A stretch of DNA of 64,000 nt from contig CM077666.1 of assembly GCA_039707655.1 (NCBI GenBank), positions 392,727,886-392,791,885 on the forward strand. Reading direction: 5' to 3'. The stretch comes from Elymus sibiricus (Eukaryota > Streptophyta > Magnoliopsida > Poales > Poaceae). The translations under genes and the position numbers were made by a program. The notes under the pieces were generated by a model. It worked only from the letters and a program-made list of their open reading frames with translations. It had not been told where the DNA came from and ran no database searches. Of this stretch, positions 1 through 10,748 are shown in pieces. Within the stretch, counting starts at the first letter, position 1. Each line of letters opens with the position of its first letter.

Positions 1-59
1 CTGTGGCTGGTTAGGAGTCTATTCACCCCCCCCTCTAGACCTATCTCCTCGATCCCACA
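1..59 (+). repeat. 3' end of the Sirevirus 5' LTR
   Basis: These bases match the last 57 or so bases of the 3' LTR (about 7069-7125) apart from one C in a homopolymer, and end in the same CCCACA. The CA end is followed one base later by the primer binding site. Only the tail of this LTR is in the window. Confidence 0.9.
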
Positions 60-61
60 AT

Positions 62-73
62 TGGTATCAGAGC
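62..73 (+). promoter_or_regulatory. Primer binding site, initiator methionine tRNA type
   Basis: TGGTATCAGAGC follows the 5' LTR end by two bases. It is the usual Copia primer site, complementary to the 3' end of initiator methionine tRNA, and starts minus-strand DNA synthesis. Confidence 0.92.
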
Positions 74-114
74 TTTAGTCTCCATTGCTTTGGTTTTATC
101 ACCATTGGAGGGAG

Positions 115-3100
115 ATGGATGTGTCTACGTTAGGGAGTCTTAGACGTAGAGTGCCTATTCTCGATGGGGAGTATTACTATTTTTGGAGGGATGAAATGCT
201 TGATATCTTTGATGAATTTAACTTGAGCAAGTATATTCATAATCCTTATGTGCCCCCTATTGATCCCTTGCATCCTACTCATGAAGAGGAAATTGACATG
301 CATCGTAATCTTAGAACCGTCAATCTTATCATTAGAGGATTACCTAAAATTGTACTTGGTTGTATGCAAAACTTTGCATGTGCTCATACTCTATGGCATG
401 ATTTAGAAAAGCGATATCCTGATTACTCCTTAAAGAGTCTTGATAAGATTCTTCATAAGACTGTTGCTTTACACAAGATGAGTCCTAATGATCCTAAGTT
501 TGATGATTGCTTGTTTGAGCTTCGTGATCTTATGCGTGCCAAAGGAGATGTTAGAACTATTAGCAACATTATCATGGAAACCATTAGAATCCATAAACTT
601 GAACATTGTCATGATCATGAAACTAATGAATCTATTACCCTAGGTAATGATCACACGCATGATGAAGAGGATGTTGAGCATGGCTACTATAATGAAGAGG
701 AAGAGTTTGATATTGAATTCGAGAAGACCATGAGAAATCTCAGTCTTATGGCAAATCTTCGAGATTACATGGCCGGAGGAAAAGAGTGGATTCTTGATAG
801 TGGCTGTACCGATCACATGACCGGAGATAGAGACATGTTTCGTGAGCTTGCTAAAAATGATGGTCCACGCAAGTATGTGACTTTTGGAGACAACTCCAAG
901 GGTAAGGTACTTGGCCTTGGTAAGGTGGCCATATCCAATGATAGCTCCATACAAAATGTTATGCTTGTTGAATCTCTTGGTTACAATCTTCTTTCCGTAT
1001 CTAGACTAGCCGATTTTGGTTTTAATGTTCTATTTACCAAAGTAGATTGCCAAGTGTTTTGCCAAGATAATCATAATATGGTCTTTACCGGCATTCATAG
1101 AGGTGATCTATACATTGTTGATTTCACTAAAAGAGCCCAACCTCGTACATGTTTAATTGCAAAATCTTCTAAAGGTTGGTTATGGCATAGAAGACTTGGA
1201 CATGTTGGTATGCGTAACCTTGATAAACTTGTTAAAGGAGATCACATTCTTGGAGTGAAAGATGTTATATTTGACAAAGATCGACTTTGTAGTGCTTGCC
1301 AGGCAGGAAAACAAGTTGGAGGAAGCCACCCCATGAAGAACATTATGAACACAAGGATACCACTCGAGCTACTTCATATGGATCTTTTTGGTCCCAACTC
1401 CTATAAGAGTCTTGGTGGTAACTCTTTCGGTTTGGTCATTGTTGATGATTTTTCCAGATTTACGTGGGTGTTCTTTCTTGAGGACAAATCGCAGGTACAA
1501 AAGATCTTCAAGAACTTCGCAAGAAAGGCTCAAACTCAATTTGAAGTGAAGATCAAGAAGGTTCGGAGTGACAATGGAACGGAGTTCAAGAACACAAATG
1601 TGGACACCTTTCTTGACGAGGAGGGTATTTCACATGAGTTCTCAGCTACGTACACACCTCAACAAAATGGAGTTGTTGAGAGGAAGAACCGGACACTTAT
1701 TGAGATGGCAAGAACGATGCTTGATGAATACAAGACGCCAAGACATTTTTGGGCAGAAGCAGTTGAAACAGCTTGTCATGCAACAAATCGACTTTACCTT
1801 CACAAGCTTCTTGGTAAAACGGCATATGAATTACTCACCGGAGATCGAGAACCATCGGAAGCAATCCAAGACTTGCCCATTGGTAAGATTCGCCCCGTGG
1901 AAGTGAAGGAGAGTACCTCGTCTGTTCAAGTGGAAGCCCCAACTTTGCATCAAGGTGAACGACGAGTTGATACGGAGGCATCCACAAGTGTAACACGTCA
2001 AGACGATGGGAATGAGGAAGTGCAACAAGATGATCCACCTCAACCTCCTTCTCCACCTCCACAAGCGAACAATGACAACATCAATGAAGAAGAAGAAGAA
2101 GATGATGATGAGGAAGCCTCACCACAACCCAAGAAAAAGCTACCTCGAGTTAGAGCAAGAATCGACAAGGATCATCCCATCGAACAAATACTTGGAGATA
2201 TCCAAACCGGGAGAATCACTCGCTCTAAAACTCGTTTAGCTAACTTTTGTGAGCATTACTCATTTATCTCTAGTGTTGAACCCTTGAAGGTAGAAGATGC
2301 TCTCAAGGACCCCGATTGGGTGAATGCAATGCACGAAGAGCTACACAACTTTGAGAGGAACCAAGTTTGGACATTGGTTGAGAAGCCTAAAGAAGAGCAA
2401 CACATCATTGAAACCAAATGGGTGTTTCGGAATAAGCAAGATGAAGATGGAAAAGTTGTACGCAACAAGGCACATCTCGTAGCACAAGGTTACACACAAG
2501 TCGAAGGTATGGACTATGGTGAGACCTATGCCCCCGTTGCAAGACTTGAGTCCATTCGTATTTTACTTGCTTATGCCAATCACCATGATATCACTCTTTA
2601 CCAAATGGATATTAAAAGTGCTTTCTTAAATGGTGAAATTGAGGAGGAAGTGTATGTTAAACAACCTCCCGGCTTTGAAAATCCCAAGAAACCTAATCAT
2701 GTGTACAAACTTCGTAAAGCTCTTTATGGTCTTAAACAAGCCCCTAGAGCTTGGTACAAATGCTTGACAAAGTTTCTTCTTGAAAAGGGTTTTGAGATTG
2801 GGAAGATTGATTCAACTTTGTTCACTAAGAGGGTTAATGGAGAATTATTTGTATGCCAAATTTATGTTGATGATATTATCTTTGGATCTACTAACCCCTC
2901 TTTTAGTGAAAAGTTTGGAAGGTTGATGTTGGAAAAGTTTGAGATGTCTATGATGTGTGAACTCAAATTCTTTCTTGGTTTGCAAATCAAGCTAACTAGG
3001 GAGGGTACCTTTGTTTATCAAACAAAGTATACCAAGGACTTATTCAAGAAGTTCAACATGCAAGAGAGTAAAGGTATGAAAACTCCCATGCCCACGAGTG

Positions 3101-3816
3101 GACATCTTGACTTGACCAAGGATGGCAAACTGGTTGATCAAAAGGTTTATCGATCTATGATTGGTTCATTGCTATATCTATGTGCCTCCTGTCCCGACAT
3201 TATGCTAAGTGTGTGCATGTGTGCACGATACCAAGCGGCAGCAAAAGAGTGTCACCTTAAGGCGGTGAAGAGAATTGTGAGATACTTGATACATACACCA
3301 AACTTTGCCATATGGTATCCCAAAGGATCTTCTTTCAATCTTGTTGGCTACTCCGATTCGGACTATGCCGGAGACAAGGTTGACAGAAAATCCACTTCGG
3401 GTACATGTCAATTTCTTGGTAGATCTCTTGTGTCTTGGTCATCCAAGAAACAAAATTCTGTTTCTCTATCTACTGCCGAAGCGGAATACATTGCCGCGGG
3501 ATCATGTTGTGCTTAATTACTATGGATGACACAAACTCTTAAAGACTATGGTGTGCATGTGAAACATGTACCATTACTATGTGACAATGAGAGTGCTATT
3601 AAGATTGCACATAATCCCGTGCAACATTCTCGAACTAAGCATATTGAAGTTCGTCACCATTTTATTCGAGATCATGTTGAGAAAGGTGATATTGACCTTA
3701 AACATGTTTGTACCGACAAACAATTGGCGGACATCTTTACCAAACCCCTTGATGAGAAAGTGTTTTGTCACTTGAGTAGTGAATTGAACATCATTGATGC
3801 TTCAAACGTGAACTAG
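115..3816 (+). pseudogene. Sirevirus gag-pol polyprotein, one internal stop and two deletions
   Basis: The polyprotein encodes capsid, protease, integrase, RT and RNase H. ATG at 115 follows a purine-rich leader; an earlier in-frame extension to 85 lacks ATG. A short gag (to about 750) leads into the protease motif ILDSGCTDHM near 789. The integrase HHCC region has WHRRLGH near 1180 and CSACQ near 1290. The integrase core has MDLFGP near 1377, SDNGTEF near 1567 and an NGVVERKNR glutamate near 1680. RT has YVDD near 2865, and RNase H ends with AEAEYIAAG near 3480. A TAA at 3514-3516 interrupts RNase H; the same frame resumes to a TAG at 3814, giving ADIFTKPL near the end. Glutamine (CAA) is the plausible ancestral codon. 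Gag lacks its zinc knuckle, and the integrase jumps from AYELLTG to a linker, so both seem to have in-frame deletions. The enzyme set is recognisable but the copy is very probably inactive. Confidence 0.9.
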
Positions 3817-5518
3817 AGGTTGATATGGATGCATACAAGGGCATGAGCATTCTTGACTAATCCAGGATATCTTTCATGATCATCTTATATCTTGGACATC
3901 TTGCTCCCTTGTATTGTATCTAACCTTTTGTAGGTACTTGGACAAGCTTCATGCCACAAGATTGCGTCACACTCTTATCATAAGCAATCTTATATGACCC
4001 TAGTATCAATAATTGATGGAGGAACAAGGAACAAGACAGCCTAAACATATCATTTGACAAATTCTTGAGATATGCTTCATTCTTGTCATATTGGATATAC
4101 ATGTTGTTCCTTGCAAAACTAACCCATGTAGGAAGATGAACTACAATTGTTAGGATAGCTCCAAATGTCAACTCATGAGCATCCACTTCAAGTTCAACTA
4201 CATGATGGACATAACCAAAATCCCAATGTAAGTTCTCACATCCTAGAGAAGCTTTACTCAAAGACATGAGCTAAAGCAACTCAACAAGATGTGAATACAT
4301 TGAAATGCTTAAAGGAAAAATGGCAACCCCATTTTGAGCTTAAACGAAGAGTATGACCTATGATCAAGTGCTCTCACTTGACTCCTAAGTCAATATACTC
4401 TAACATAGGTAACCTAGTCGCCGACCCATATAGATGAAGTTCTCTAGTGTTTTCTTCTGTTTGTTCTCTTCTTGCTAGAGTGTTTCCTTTAAAAAAAAAC
4501 TTCATCCAGTCCTTGCTTATTTTCTGTGTTTCTTTTCTTTTAGTTAGTTTCGCAGCTAATTCCTTGCAAATCCTTGTGAAATTTCCTTTGTCTAGTGAGC
4601 TGATTTGACAAATAATTCTATTGCATCAACCTCGGTTCCACCGATTTACATCAATTCGGTGTCACCGATTTTGCTGCTCTAAGGAATTTTCTGTCAAATT
4701 TTTCCTGAGGTTTTCTGCTCCAGCTCCACTCAATGATTCTTATCCTCTACTTGCGTCTAGAGCCACTCAAAGGCTAAGTGTGTTTCTCGAGGACCAAACC
4801 CACTTGATCAATACCCTTGAAGTCCCTTCTTGGAAATTGATGTCAAAGGGGGAGAGAGGAATACACATCAAAGCTTATCACTATAAAAGAGATGCACCTT
4901 ACAAGAGGAGAGAATGTTACATGTTTCTAAGAGAGGAGAAACATGATTAGTTTATTCTCTGGTTGCTCTAGTTTTCTCACCCTACCTACTCCCAATATCC
5001 AATGTCAGATTCAGGGGGAGAGGAAGTTCTTTAAGGGGAGACAACTATTTCTTTTGGGGACATGTCTGCTTCAAAGAAGTATTCACCTAGTGATACTCCA
5101 TTCTACATGTCATCCCAATCTTGGTTTCTTGTTGATCTTGTGTCTTTTCTTGAAGAAATTATCTTGTGTTATCTAACCCTGTTTTCTCAAGTGTATTTCT
5201 TCAGGTACTTGATCAAGAACTTCAAGGTAAGTATATGCATCACACTCATGTACATGATTGACCTCTTGCTAGTATATAATGTTTGTAAGGAGACAATCAT
5301 GGACATGTGGACCCTATATGATATATATGTTTGCTCTGATGCATATAGCCAAGATACATGTAGCATGTATATCTCCCATATGGTATCATCATGTTTTATG
5401 CACCTCTTCAGGGGGAGTTCAGGGGAGCTCATATATGTTACATATTTCCTTCAAAGCTTTCATACATAACTCTGCCATATCTGTATTTGAAGTTTTGATG
5501 TATGTTGTCATCAATTAC
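3817..5518 (+). other. Sirevirus non-coding region between pol and 3' LTR (env position)
   Basis: About 1.7 kb. Some Sireviruses carry an envelope-like ORF here, but this copy has only scattered short frames and no convincing coding region. Two CGGT..ACCG motifs occur near 4632 and 4653, resembling the LTR array. G-rich purine runs recur near 4848, 5016, 5034, 5409 and 5418 before the true polypurine tract. TTTGTAGGTACTTGG near 3927 and TTCAGGTACTTGATC near 5202 could be splice-like relics; I cannot support a transcript. Confidence 0.7.
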
Positions 5519-5533
5519 CAAAAAGGGGGAGAT
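5519..5533 (+). promoter_or_regulatory. Polypurine tract of the Sirevirus
   Basis: CCAAAAAGGGGGAGAT lies directly against the TG start of the 3' LTR. It is the expected RNase H-resistant primer for plus-strand synthesis. Confidence 0.9.
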
Positions 5534-5879
5534 TGAAAGCACATTTGCTCCCTTGGTGGTTTTGGTAATTCATGCCAACATACATGTTGTTGGACTAATG
5601 CTTTTATCTAGTGAATTTCAGACAAGTTCAACAATGGCGTGGCATGGACAAGAGGACGTGGAACCCTTCAAAATGCTAAGGACAAGGATTGGCAAAAGCT
5701 CAAGACTCTACATTTTTGGTTTAGTGATCCAAGATCACATTGAGTCCATAGGAAAGCCAATACTATTAAAAGCGGATGAGGTGTTGCTTAATGGTCTGTT
5801 TGCTCAAGTGCTTAGTGACAGTACTCCTAAACCCTCAACCACTCTCTCAATCCCAAATTTGTCCAAAACCCACATTCCA

Positions 5880-6272
5880 ACTCGGCCCCACCGAAATTCT
5901 CTATCAGGCCCTACCGAGTTCATCCAAGACTTAGCCACTGCCAAAACCGTAACAAATCGGATCCACCGAAATGGATCTCGGTCTCACCGAGATGGCCTTG
6001 CCAACTCTCTGTAATCGTTTGCACTTACTTCGGTCTCACCGAGTTTGCAAATCGGTCTCACCGAGATGGCTTGCCAACTCTCTGTTGCCTTATTGCTTCA
6101 CTTCGGTCCTACCGAGTTGATGCAATCGGTGCCACCAAGATGAGGATTGCCCTAGCCATTGCACTTCAGTCCATCCGAGTTGTTCGTATCGGTCCCACCA
6201 AGATTCCTAACGTTCATATCTTTTACACAGTTCGGTGCTACCGAGATGATTGTTTCGGTGCCACCGAGTTGG
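5880..6272 (+). repeat. Array of about 12 short CGGT-N3/4-ACCG palindromic units in the Sirevirus U3
   Basis: Units of the form TCGGTCTCACCGAG occur near 5882, 5912, 5957, 5979, 6029, 6052, 6102, 6124, 6167, 6190, 6231 and 6254, spaced about 20-50 bp apart. Each arm is CGGT against ACCG, so each can fold as a 4-6 bp hairpin. The array ends about 40 bp before the TATA box. Short LTR palindromes are known in maize Sireviruses, with a different core. A role as promoter or enhancer sites is inferred. Confidence 0.85.
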
Positions 6273-6309
6273 GTTAAAAGTGTGTAACGGTTGGATTTTG
6301 TGTGGAGTC

Positions 6310-6317
6310 TATATATA
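6310..6317 (+). promoter_or_regulatory. TATA box of the Sirevirus LTR
   Basis: TATATATA followed by CCCCTCCACC, just downstream of the palindrome array, is a good plant TATA element. Transcription would start about 30 bp on, marking the U3/R boundary. Confidence 0.7.
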
Positions 6318-7125
6318 CCCCTCCACCACCTCCTTCTCAGAAAGGAGAGCCATCAGAACGTGCCTACACTTCCACCATACATTTTCTGAGAGAGAACCAC
6401 CTACTCATGTGTTGAGATCAAGCTATTCCATTCCTACCATTTGAAACTTGATTTCTAGCCTATCCCAAGTTGCTTTCCACTCAAATCCCTCTTCCACCAT
6501 AGCCAAATCTGTGAGGAGTTGTTTGAGTGCTGGGAAGACTATCATTTGAAGCACAAGAGCAAGGAGTTCATCAACAACACACCGTCTATTACCTTTTGGA
6601 GAGTGGTGTCTCCTAGATTGGTTAGGTGTCACTTGGGAGCCTCCAACCTGATGTGGAGTTGAACCAAGGAGTTTGTAAGGGCAAGGGGATCGCCTACTTC
6701 GTGAAGGTCTACCCCGAGTGAGGCTAGTCCTTCATGGACATAAGCCATGGTGGAATAGACAAGGTTGCTTCTTCATGGACCCTTCGTGGGTAGAGCCCTC
6801 CGTGGACTTGCGCAGCCGTTACCCTTCGTGGGTTGAAGTCTCCATCAACGTGGACGTACGATAGCACCACCTATCGGAACCACGCCGAAAACCACCGTGT
6901 CTTCACTGCGTTTGATCTTCCATACTCTACCCCTTTACTTTCTGTACTCTTGCATGTTTTCTCATTTCCGCTGCTCAATCTCTAGATATGCATGTGTAGA
7001 AAGTATTGGAGTGATCTTAACTTGTGCCAAAATCTGCCTAAGTTCCAAGAGAAATTAAAAACTGCTACTTTGGCTGGTTAGGAGTCTATTCACCCCCCCT
7101 CTAGACCTATCTCCTCGATCCCACA

Positions 7126-8098
7126 AAGACCCCTGAGCACTTAGGATGTAGACCGGCAGGGACCTCTCTATGGAGCCTAGGTAGGACTACGTTGTGTCGA
7201 TCAGCCGAGGCCGGGCATGACCCAGAAAAGTGTGTTCGGCCAGAGTTAATCGAGCGTGTTGGGTAACAGTAGTGCACCCCTGCAGGGAAGTTATCTATTC
7301 AAATAGCCGTGTCCATGGTAACAGGGCGCTTAGTGTTGTATCCCGATCTACTACAACTTGAACTGGATACATGTTACATTAATTAATATGTTAGCCCCGA
7401 GATCGCTTTCTCGCAGGGAGTCGAGGAAGGATCTCTGGGCTTTGCTACTACATGCTTGTTGCTTTATTATATGTTACTAATCTGCACTCTTCTAATGCTA
7501 CAAGACGCTGAAGATGCTAGTCTTCGATAGGTTAGGATTTCCCCTCTATTCTGGCATTCTGCAGTATAGCCCACAGATACAGCCATTCTCTTGATACCGA
7601 TGCATAAGTAGAATAGTTCTGATGTAAGTCTTGCGAGTACTTTGGATGAGTACTCACGATTGCTTTGCTACCTCTTTTCCCCATACCCGATTGCTGCGAT
7701 CAGATGTCGGAGCCCCGGAGCCAGCTGATCCCGCCGACTACTACTACTACCACGGTGGAGCCTACTACTACTACGTGGAGACCGAAGACCAGGAGTAGTT
7801 CGGAGGCTCCCAGGCAGGAGGCCTGCGCCTTTTCTATCTAGATGTCGTTGTTTTGCTTAGCCTTCTTAAGGAAACCTTGTCTAATTATGTCTGTACTCAG
7901 ATACTGATGCTTCCGCTGACTCTTGTGTAACTTGAGCTTATGTATTCGAGCCCTTGAGACCCCTGACTTGTAATATAAAGCTTGTATTATTTTATTTTGT
8001 GTCTAGAGTTGTGTTGTGATATCTTCCCGTGAGTCCCTGGGCTTGATCGTGCGCATTTGTGTGTATGATTAGTGCACGGTCGAGTCGGGGGCATTACA
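7126..8098 (+). repeat. Right-hand part of a long non-coding LTR (LARD/Sukkula-like)
   Basis: The stretch ends GGGGGCATTACA and has no coding frame. It is related in reverse orientation to 37199-41033: both carry a block around GTAGTGCACCCCTGCAGGG (near 7268 here, near 37960 there), CTCGACCGTGCACTAATCAT, and the words TGAGTACTCACG. The left part lies beyond the Sirevirus that interrupts it. It stops where E1's LTR resumes ten bases into that LTR, so it was inserted into E1. Family naming is tentative. Confidence 0.7.
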
Positions 8099-9610
8099 CA
8101 AGTATAGGGGATCAATCGTAGTCCTTTCGATAAGTAAGAGTGTCAAACCCAATGAGGAGCAGAAGGAAATGACAAGCGGTTTTCAGCAAGGTATTCTCTG
8201 CAAGTACTGAAAGTAGCGGTAACAGATAGTTTTGATAGCAAGATAATTCATAACAAGTAACAAGTAACAAGTATAATAAAGTGTCGCAAGGTGGCCCAAT
8301 CCTTTTTATAGCAAAGGACAAGCCGGAATGATCTCTTATATAAAGCAAAGAAGTTCTCGAGGACACATGAGAATTCTCATCTAGTCACTTTCATCTTGTT
8401 TGTTTGATTCGCGTTCGCTACTTTGATAATTTGATATGTGGGTGGACCGGTGCTTGGGTGCTATTCTTACTTGAACAAGCCTCCCACTTACGATTACCCC
8501 CTCTCGCAAGCATCCACAACTATGAAAGAAGAATTAAGATAAATCTAACCATAGCATGAAATATATGGATCCAAATCAGCCCCTTATAGAATAGCGCATA
8601 AACTAGGGTTTAAGCTTCTGTCACTCTAGCAACCCATCATCTAATTACTACTCCACAATGCCTTCCCTTAGGCCCAAAGATGGTGAAGTTCCATGTAGTC
8701 GACGTTCACACGACACCACTAAAGGAAGCAACAACATACATAACATCAAAATATCAAACGAATACCAAATTCACATGATTACTTATGACAAGACTTCTCC
8801 CATGTCCTCAAGAACAAAAGTAACTACTCACAAATCATATTCATGTTCAAGATCAGAGGGGTATTGAATAGCATTAAGGATCTGAACATATAATATTCCA
8901 CCAATTAAACCAACTAGCATCAACTATAGAGAGTAATCAACACTACTAGCAACCCACATGTACCAATCTAAGGTTTTGGGACAAAGATTGAATACAAGAG
9001 ATGAACTAGGGTTTGAGATGAGATGGTGCTGGTGAAGATGTTGATGAAGATTGGTCCTCCCATAATGAGAGGATCATTGGTGATGTCGATGGCTTCGATT
9101 TCCCCCTCCCGGAGGGAAGTATCCCCGGCGGAATCGCTCCGCCGGAGAGCAAAATTGCTCCTGCCCAGGTTCCACCTCGAGATGGCAGCGCTTCATCCCG
9201 AAAGTCTTCTTCTGATTTTTTCTAGGGCAAATGGATTCATATAGGAGAATATGGGCCCTAGAGGCCTGTCAGGGGCGCCAGAAGCTCGGGGGGCGCACCC
9301 AGTGGGGTAGGGCGCGCCCCCAGGCTTGTCGCTTCCTGGTGGGTCCCCCTCTAATATCTCTTTAGCCAATATTTTTTATATATTCCAAAACAATTCTCCG
9401 CAAATTTTCAGGTCATTTGGAGGTGTGCAGAATAGCTATCTCTGCTTCACCCCTTTCCGGTCTAGAATTCCAGCTGCCGGCAATCTCCCTCTTCATGTGA
9501 ATCTTGCCAAATAAGAGAGAAAAGGCATAAGAATTGTATCATAAAGTGAAATAATGATCAAAAACATAATAAACAACATTAGGAAAACATGATGCAAAAT
9601 GGACGTATCA
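8099..9610 (-). repeat. E1 3' LTR, lacking its last 10 bases
   Basis: On the plus strand it begins CAAGTATAGGGGATC, where the E6 LTRs begin TGATGACCCACAAGTATAGG. The ten missing bases should lie left of the long LTR that inserted here. It ends GGACGTATCA, read on the minus strand as TGATACGTCC, the start of the LTR. It is about 150 bp longer than the E6 LTR at 46874, mainly from a segment near 9085-9230 that E6 lacks. Confidence 0.88.
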
Positions 9611-9625
9611 ACTCCCCCAAGCTTA
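9611..9625 (-). promoter_or_regulatory. E1 polypurine tract
   Basis: Read on the minus strand, TAAGCTTGGGGGAGT abuts the LTR start TGATACGTCC. The E6 copy is the same at 48233. Confidence 0.85.
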
Positions 9626-10743
9626 GACCTCGCTTGTCCTCAAGTGTAAAACCAAAATCGATAATCATGACCACATGTTTAGAGAGAGAGGTGTCGATAA
9701 AACAAAATACGGACATGAAAGCATCATGATATTTATTATAAGAGCAATATGTTATTATAAAACTTCTCATGCCAAAGTGACAATTCATTCATAGGATGAA
9801 ATAGGAACCATAAACCGTATTGAAAACTAACAAAATATGATCTCAGTCACTGAAGCGATTGCATTTCATCATATTATCAGAAAGAGTCTATGTAAGAGCT
9901 TTGTTTAGCAAGTTCACATACTCAACTATCATTTAGTCTTCTATGATTGCTGACACTCATGGCATACTTATGGAGCAAAAGTTTCAGTCAGACACATAGA
10001 AAGATAGAGGCTTGTAATTTCGCCTCCCAACATATTTACCTCAAGGGTAATGTCAACAATAATAACTCATGGTCACCTACATTCAACGGGTTATATATGT
10101 CTGGATATTTCCCCACCACATGATGCTTGCCAAGAGAGAAAATAAAAACGGAATAGAGGAGAATACTATTGACTCTTGCATGAAAGTAAATACATAAAAG
10201 TAAAAGATAGGCCCTTCGGAGAGGGAAGCAGAGGTTGTCATGCTCTTTTTAGTTTTGGATGTGCAAGCTCTTAATGTAAAGGAACGTCACTTTATATTGC
10301 CCCTTGTGATAGCGACCTTTATTATGCAGTCTGTCGCTTTTATTTCTTCACCATCACAAGATCGTAGAAAGCTCATTTTTCCTTACAATAAAAGATCATA
10401 CATATTTAGGAGCAATTTTTATTGCTTTTGCACCGATGACAACTTACTTGAAGGATCTTATTCAATCCATAGGTAGATATGGTGAACTCTCATGACATGA
10501 AACTGGGTTTAAGGGTTTTTGGATGCACAAGTAGTATCTCTACTTAGTACATAATTTTGGCTAGCCAAAGATAGGGGGCAAGCACCACATGTTAGAGGAT
10601 CCAAAACAATATAACTTCCATGTGAATATAAGCAAACATAACTCATTACGTTGTCTTCCTTGTCCAACGTCGACTATTTGACATAGAATATTTAATGGGG
10701 GCTCACAATCATAAAAGATGTCCAAGATAGTATATTTATATGT
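9626..10743 (-). other. E1 3' untranslated region, outer part
   Basis: About 1.1 kb with no coding frame of interest. It closely resembles 48248-49370 of E6 and also 12412-13560 of the pol-less element E2, including the GGAAGCAGAGGTTGTCATGC block near 10224. It is cut by E2 at the GAGAC site (10744-10748) and resumes at 18866. Confidence 0.8.
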
Positions 10744-10748
10744 GAGAC

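Larger units (their letters stand above)
1..7125 (+). mobile_element. Copia LTR retrotransposon, Sirevirus (SIRE/Maximus) lineage, 5' LTR cut by window edge
   Basis: The order is LTR end, methionine-tRNA primer site, gag, protease, integrase, RT, RNase H, long non-coding stretch, polypurine tract, 3' LTR. Integrase before RT makes it Copia. The Sirevirus call rests on three features: a long non-coding region between pol and the 3' LTR, several polypurine tracts in it, and an array of short palindromic repeats in the LTR. These are described for Sireviruses. The first 59 bases match the end of the LTR at 5534-7125, so most of the 5' LTR lies upstream. The element sits inside a long non-coding LTR, whose remainder begins at 7126. 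Its 5-bp target duplication should begin at 7126, but the other copy is out of view. Confidence 0.9.
5534..7125 (+). repeat. Sirevirus 3' LTR (1592 bp)
   Basis: It begins TGAAAGCACA right after the polypurine tract and ends CCCACA at the same point as the 5' LTR end at base 59. U3 holds a palindromic repeat array (5880-6272) and a TATA box at 6310. Downstream at about 6650-6900 are runs with repeated CTTC(A/G)TGG words. The LTR has no coding capacity. Confidence 0.92.

Noticed and set aside
3920..4267. Minus-strand 115-codon frame after the Sirevirus pol as an env-like gene
   Set aside because: It is on the wrong strand, has no signal or membrane segment, and there is no second copy to support it.
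5880..6272. Regular repeats that might suggest a CRISPR array
   Set aside because: Units are short palindromes inside a eukaryotic LTR with uneven spacing, no conserved long repeat and no cas genes.
8099..9610. Solo LTR interpretation of the E1 LTR
   Set aside because: It is followed by a polypurine tract and internal sequence that continue through E1 to integrase.
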